DNA of 36,903 bases, from the NCBI GenBank assembly GCA_903896925.1, contig CAITZM010000048.1, forward strand, positions 1 to 36,903, in the 5' to 3' direction. This document shows positions 31,493 through 36,903 of the stretch, in pieces. The notes below the pieces were generated by a model. That model was not told the DNA's origin. It saw only the letters and a program-made list of their open reading frames with translations, and did no database searches. The stretch comes from an uncultured Lentisphaerota bacterium. GTDB lineage: Bacteria; Verrucomicrobiota; Kiritimatiellia; CAIQIC01. The first letter of the stretch is position 1, and every line of letters starts with the position of its first letter. Made by a program: the position numbers and the translations under genes.

Positions 31493-31852
31493 TCACGGCG
31501 CCAGGTCGCGGCGGACTTGCCACCAGGCGTCGAGGATGTTCCAGACATAGAGCAGGCAGGTGCTCAGGAAGCTCGCCCCGATCCACGGCCATTGGAAGGC
31601 GGCCTGGGGGGTATCCGTGAACCCGGAGAGGTAGGTCTCCATCCAGGCCCGCGCCTGCAGCAGGGGCGGCCAGAGCAGCAGGATGACGGCCGCGCAAAAC
31701 GACATCGTGAAGCCGAGCGCGAACGCCACGCCGATGACCCAGCGGCCCGCCATGCACTGGCCCGCGCCGGGGCAGACGAACGCGGAGACGGCGAGCGCGA
31801 GGAAGCGCTGGTCTTCCGGGCGCATGCGCTTGGGCAGCAGTTTCTCGATCAT
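31493..31852 (-). CDS. Small multispanning membrane protein
   Basis: 119 residues with three likely transmembrane helices: FLALAVSAFVCPGAGQCMAG into VIGVAFALGFTMSFCAAVIL, and FLSTCLLYVWNILDAWW near the C-terminus. The PGAGQ...GRW segment resembles the loop of TM2-like and related small membrane proteins. Its start codon overlaps the miaB stop (ATGA), so it is translated by coupling to miaB. Function unknown; it need not be related to tRNA modification. Confidence 0.75.
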   Translation of the reverse strand: MIEKLLPKRMRPEDQRFLALAVSAFVCPGAGQCMAGRWVIGVAFALGFTMSFCAAVILLLWPPLLQARAWMETYLSGFTDTPQAAFQWPWIGASFLSTCLLYVWNILDAWWQVRRDLAP

Positions 31853-33180
31853 GCGCCCTCCGCCGGCTGGCCGATGAGCGTGAACGGGCCGGTCCAGTCG
31901 ATCTGCACGCTGACGAGCTGGCCGAGCTGTTCGCGTGCGTCGGCAAAATAAACGAGCGTGTTCTCCGGCGTGCGGCCGAACCAGCGATCGCGCTTGGCGT
32001 CGCGGCCCTCGACGAGCACGCGCACCACCTGCCCGCGCAGCCCGGCGTGTTTTTCCCCGAGGATGCGTTTGCCGAGGTCCTCGACCAGTTGCCAGCGCCG
32101 CGCCTTTTCCTCGGCGGGCACATCGTCGGGCAGCCGCCGCGCGGCGGGTGTGCCGGGCCGCTCGGAATATTGCGCGTTGTGGATCGCGTCCAGCCGCAGC
32201 TCTTCCAGCAGCCGGTAGGTATCCATGAACTGTGCTTCGGTCTCGCCGGGAAAGCCGACGATGACGTCGGTGTTGATGCCCGCGTTGGGGAGGCGCGCCC
32301 GGACGCGGGCGACAAGCTCGCGGAACTGTTGGACGGTGTAGCCGCGCCGCATCTGCTTCAATACCTCATCGCTGCCCGACTGCACGGGCAGCTCGATATA
32401 GGGGCAGATCTTTTCGTGCGACGCCACCGCGTCGAGCAGGCGGTCATGCACCCAGTTCGGGTGGCTCGTCAGGAACCGGACCCGCGCCAGGCCCTCGATC
32501 TGGGCGACGTCCACCAGCAGGTCGGCCAGCTCGTAGCCGCCGCCGAGGTCGAGCCCGTAGCGGTCCACGATCTGGCCGAGCAGCGTGACCTCGCGCACGC
32601 CCTCGGCGACGAGCCGGCGCGCCTCCAACAAGATGGCCTCGCGCGGCCGGCTGCGTTCCGCGCCACGGCGCGAGGGGATGACGCAGAACGAGCACGCGTG
32701 CGAGCAGCCGAGTACAACCGGCACATGCGCGGTGATCGCTTGGCCCTGGCTGGAGGCCGGCAGCACCGGCCACTCGTCCTCACCGGCACGCGTCCGGACC
32801 AGCGCGCCGGCGGCGGCGTCGAGTTCGCGGCGCTGGAGCAGGGCCAGCAGCGCTTCCGGCTCCGAGGGCGGCAGGAACAGGTCCACGAATGGGAACTGCG
32901 CCTGCAATTGGGGCAGCTCGCGCTTGCCCACCATGCAGCCCATCACCGCGAGCGTCATGCCCGGCCGCTTCGCCCGGTACGGCTGCAGGTGGCGGAGCAT
33001 GGTGTTGATCTTGTCCTCGGCCTGCTGGCGGATGACGCACGTGTTCAGCACGAGCACGTCGGCCTGTTCCGGCTTCCGGCAGGGCGCATAGCCGAGGGAC
33101 TCCAGCCGCGCCGCGAGCGTGCGCGCGTCGGCCATGTTCATCTGGCAACCGATGCTCCAAAGATGGTAGTGCTGCTGCAT
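31849..33180 (-). CDS. miaB: tRNA-2-methylthio-N6-dimethylallyladenosine synthase MiaB
   Basis: 443 residues, normal for MiaB, from ATG 33180. It adds the methylthio group to i6A37 of tRNAs reading U-starting codons. The N-terminal methylthiotransferase domain has cysteines 12, 48 and 82 for the auxiliary 4Fe-4S cluster. The radical-SAM domain has CSHACSFC (159, 163, 166). A C-terminal TRAM domain follows (GQVVRVLVEGRDAK). The segment usually reading TLLGQNVNSYG is TLLGQIVDRYG here, a mild deviation. No clear ribosome site precedes the start. A small membrane-protein gene overlaps its end. Confidence 0.92.
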   Translation of the reverse strand: MQQHYHLWSIGCQMNMADARTLAARLESLGYAPCRKPEQADVLVLNTCVIRQQAEDKINTMLRHLQPYRAKRPGMTLAVMGCMVGKRELPQLQAQFPFVDLFLPPSEPEALLALLQRRELDAAAGALVRTRAGEDEWPVLPASSQGQAITAHVPVVLGCSHACSFCVIPSRRGAERSRPREAILLEARRLVAEGVREVTLLGQIVDRYGLDLGGGYELADLLVDVAQIEGLARVRFLTSHPNWVHDRLLDAVASHEKICPYIELPVQSGSDEVLKQMRRGYTVQQFRELVARVRARLPNAGINTDVIVGFPGETEAQFMDTYRLLEELRLDAIHNAQYSERPGTPAARRLPDDVPAEEKARRWQLVEDLGKRILGEKHAGLRGQVVRVLVEGRDAKRDRWFGRTPENTLVYFADAREQLGQLVSVQIDWTGPFTLIGQPAEGA

Positions 33181-33294
33181 TTTTTCGCGCGCAGTGTAAG
33201 CGCGCGGGCCGGAAAATGCACGCTTTCCACGGCGTGCGGGCTGCGGCAACCCCGTGCGCCGCGTACGGCCCTTCGCGTGACGGATGGTTTTACA

Positions 33295-33323
33295 TTGAGT
33301 TGCGGAGGGGATGGCCTTACAAT
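33295..33323 (+). promoter_or_regulatory. Sigma-70-type promoter of nadE, giving a leaderless transcript
   Basis: TTGAGT (33295-33300), a 17-base spacer and TACAAT (33318-33323). Initiation seven bases after the -10 would fall at about 33330, the A of the nadE ATG, so the message would be leaderless. No well-placed ribosome site exists before that ATG. Confidence 0.6.
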
Positions 33324-33329
33324 TTTGTC

Positions 33330-35045
33330 ATGTGTTCGTGGCATATAGCTTTGGCCCAGATCAACCCGACCGTGGGCGCCTTGGCGGAAAATGCGGAGCA
33401 GATGCTCCGCGCCGCCCGGACGGCCGCGGCCTGCGGCGCGCAGCTGGTGGCCTTCCCCGAGCTCGCGCTCTCCGGCTACCCGCCGGAAGACCTCGTGCTT
33501 AAGCCGCACTTTTTGAGCGACGCGGCCGCCGAGCTCCAGCGCCTCGCGGCCGCCTTGCCGCCGGAGCTCCTGGTCATCGTCGGTTTTCCGGAGGCGGCGG
33601 CCGGCAAAATTTTCAACTCGGCGGCCGTGCTGCACGGCGGGAAACGGCTGGGCGCCTACCGCAAGATGCTGTTGCCGAACTACGGCGTGTTCGACGAGAA
33701 GCGCCTCTTCACGCCCGGCGAGAAACCGCTCGTGCTCGAGGCTGCCGGCGTACGCATCGGCCTGCACATCTGCGAGGACTCGTGGCTGTTGAACGGCGCC
33801 CCCGGACGCCGCCTGCGCGAGGCCGGACTGGATCTGCTGATCAACATTTCGGCCTCGCCCTATCATCACCGCAAGCTTGCGCAGCGCGAGGAGGTGATGC
33901 GCAAGATGGCGCAGAGCCTGCGCGCGCCCCTGGCCTGTTGCAATTTGGTTGGCGGGCAGGATGAACTGGTGTTTGACGGGGGCAGCCTGTGGCTCGCCGC
34001 CGACGGCCGGGAATGCGCCCGGGCACGACAGTTTGACGAGGACCTGCTGTGCGTCGCGCTCGCGCCGGCGGGAGGCGCCAAGCCGGCGCTGAACCCCGAC
34101 CAGGTGGACGTGCTGCCCTGGTCCGGCCCGGCGGTGGCGGCGGCCGGCTGCGCCTGGCCGGAGCCGGTGCTCGCGGCGGCACTCGACGAGACGGCGGAGG
34201 TGTATGCCGCGCTGCGGCTGGGACTGCGCGACTATGTGGAGAAAAACCGCTTTCGCGAGGTCGTCATCGCGTTGAGCGGCGGCATCGATTCCGCGCTGGT
34301 GGCGACGCTCGCGGTGGACGCCCTCGGGCCGGCGCGGGTCCATGGCGTGACGATGCCCTCGCGCTTTTCAACGCAGGATACCTTCAGCGATGCGCTGCTG
34401 CTGGCGCAGAACCTCGGCATCGAGTGCCGCACCCTGGCGATCGAGAAATTGCATCAGACCTATCTCGAGGAACTCGCGGTCTGCTGGCCGGGCCGCGCGC
34501 CGGACACGACGGAGGAGAACCTGCAGGCGCGCATCCGCGGCACGGTGGTCATGGCGCTCTCGAACAAATTCGGCTGGCTGGTGCTGACCACCGGCAACAA
34601 AAGCGAGCTGGCGACCGGCTATTGCACGCTCTACGGCGACATGGCCGGCGGCCTGGCCGTGATCAAGGACGTGCCGAAGCTGCTGGTGTTTGAGCTGGCG
34701 CGCTGGCGGAACCGGCAGGGTGGGGCGGCGGTGATCCCGCCCAGCACGATCGACCGGCCGCCGACCGCCGAGTTGCGCGCGAACCAGAAGGATAGCGATT
34801 CGCTGCCCCCCTACGCCGTGCTGGACCCGATCCTCGAACGCTATGTCGAGCGCGACTGGCCGGCGGAGCAGATCATCCTGGAGGGCTATGACGCCGCCAC
34901 GGTGCGGCGCGTCATCAAGCTGGTGGACCAGAACGAGTACAAGCGGCGGCAGGGCGCGCCGGGTATCAAGATCACACCCAAGGCGTTCAGCCGCGACCGG
35001 CGGATGCCGATCACCAACCGCTATCACGAGCATACGCGGGCATGA
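33330..35045 (+). CDS. nadE: Glutamine-dependent NAD+ synthetase
   Basis: 571 residues. The start MCSWHIALAQINPTVG at 33330 aligns with the family N-terminus; the 38 codons before it are a spurious extension. The N-terminal nitrilase-type glutaminase domain (1-~260) has the Glu44-Lys112-Cys148 triad (FPELALSGY, YRKMLLPNYG, GLHICEDSW). The C-terminal synthetase domain has the ATP-pyrophosphatase loop SGGIDSALVATLAVDALG near 314 and TTGNKSELATGYCTLYGD. It makes NAD+ from deamido-NAD+, ATP and glutamine in the cytoplasm. It is divergent from miaB and appears to be driven by its own promoter. Confidence 0.97.
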   Translation: MCSWHIALAQINPTVGALAENAEQMLRAARTAAACGAQLVAFPELALSGYPPEDLVLKPHFLSDAAAELQRLAAALPPELLVIVGFPEAAAGKIFNSAAVLHGGKRLGAYRKMLLPNYGVFDEKRLFTPGEKPLVLEAAGVRIGLHICEDSWLLNGAPGRRLREAGLDLLINISASPYHHRKLAQREEVMRKMAQSLRAPLACCNLVGGQDELVFDGGSLWLAADGRECARARQFDEDLLCVALAPAGGAKPALNPDQVDVLPWSGPAVAAAGCAWPEPVLAAALDETAEVYAALRLGLRDYVEKNRFREVVIALSGGIDSALVATLAVDALGPARVHGVTMPSRFSTQDTFSDALLLAQNLGIECRTLAIEKLHQTYLEELAVCWPGRAPDTTEENLQARIRGTVVMALSNKFGWLVLTTGNKSELATGYCTLYGDMAGGLAVIKDVPKLLVFELARWRNRQGGAAVIPPSTIDRPPTAELRANQKDSDSLPPYAVLDPILERYVERDWPAEQIILEGYDAATVRRVIKLVDQNEYKRRQGAPGIKITPKAFSRDRRMPITNRYHEHTRA

Positions 35046-35055
35046 AGCGAAAGCT

Positions 35056-35101
35056 TTCCCAGCCTGGGGGCCACGGCGCCGCCATGTTCCAGGGCTGGGA
35101 A
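35056..35101. repeat. 31-base-spaced palindrome pair, array C
   Basis: TTCCCAGCCTGGGGG (35056-35070) and TTCCAGGGCTGGGAA (35087-35101) have centres 31 bases apart. They lie between the nadE stop and the start of the next gene, 17 bases before that ATG, and belong to the same dyad family as arrays A and B. Confidence 0.65.
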
Positions 35102-35118
35102 CAACGAGAGGGCGAACC

Positions 35119-36687
<1,569 letters not shown>

Positions 36688-36903
36688 GCAACGAAATTGT
36701 ATCCGTTAGTGGTGGTGGTTGCATTTATGAATAAACATAGTTTTATTCTTAACTGTCTTTATTCCAGTATCTAGCATCTCATTCCCCCGTCGAGCAGCTA
36801 CGCGTTGGCATCCCGGCTGCTAATCCCCTTTCGCCGCGCGATGTGCGTGCGGCCGCCCGAACCAAGAAGCCGGGCGCAACGCAACTGCTGGGCGCAGCGC
36901 GGG
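36688..36903. other. Right edge, AT-rich then GC-rich non-coding sequence
   Basis: The first ~90 bases are markedly AT-rich compared with the window. They hold a weak hairpin, GAATAAA/TTTATTC (36729-36735 and 36742-36748), that could end the preceding transcript. GTATCC words recur around the stop codon (36669-36705). No gene is supported. Confidence 0.4.

Overview
The window is GC-rich, apart from short AT-richer stretches at both ends. It reads like a chromosome of the PVC superphylum, most likely Verrucomicrobiota or Kiritimatiellota. That call is an inference from gene content: a PEP-CTERM protein with autotransporter-type beta-strand repeats, a ~3,000-residue CotH/lamin-tail surface protein, a Tat-exported Gfo/Idh/MocA oxidoreductase paired with a HEAT-repeat protein, a GH127-like remnant, and outer-membrane biogenesis genes (bamD, lptE). 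I cannot place it more finely without a search.

Layout. 1-407: repeat-bearing DNA with no convincing gene. 408-11830 (+): two secreted surface proteins. 11977-16922 (-): a Sel1-repeat lipoprotein gene with a TGA in its lipobox, a DedA membrane protein, then the HEAT / Gfo-Idh-MocA pair. 17420-20025 (+): the rpmH-rnpA-yidD-yidC cluster, ending in a strong terminator. 20164-21133 (-): a repeat-type surface protein and a 37-residue Lys/Gln-rich protein. 21588-25522: a polarity-type module with a helix-hairpin-helix/roadblock fusion (-) divergent from mglA, a roadblock protein and a PAS-PAS-PATAN protein (+). 25523-26562: intergenic inverted repeats and a decayed GH127-like gene. 26579-29364 (-): bamD, lptE and a beta-propeller protein. 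29487-31421 (+): an NtrC-type response regulator followed by a type IV pilin-like gene. 31493-33180 (-): miaB and a coupled small membrane protein. 33330-36687 (+): nadE and a GAF-type sigma-54 activator.

How the genes may work together. The mglA operon and the pilin gene each have an upstream sigma-54 -24/-12 element sharing the 11-mer TGGCATGGATA, and two sigma-54 activators are encoded in the window. MglA-type GTPases, roadblock proteins and PATAN domains are all tied to type IV pilus polarity in other bacteria. The simplest reading is a sigma-54-controlled pilus/polarity regulon containing a helix-hairpin-helix/roadblock fusion I do not recognise from described systems.

The second main signal is non-coding. 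Three loci (17225-17335, 27743-27854, 35056-35101) carry runs of dyads of the form TTCCAAGGCTTGGAA whose centres recur every 31-34 bp. Symmetry is kept while the inner bases vary, and the spacing is about three DNA turns. This looks like a dispersed array of protein-binding sites, or a repeat family, and it deserves a genome-wide count.
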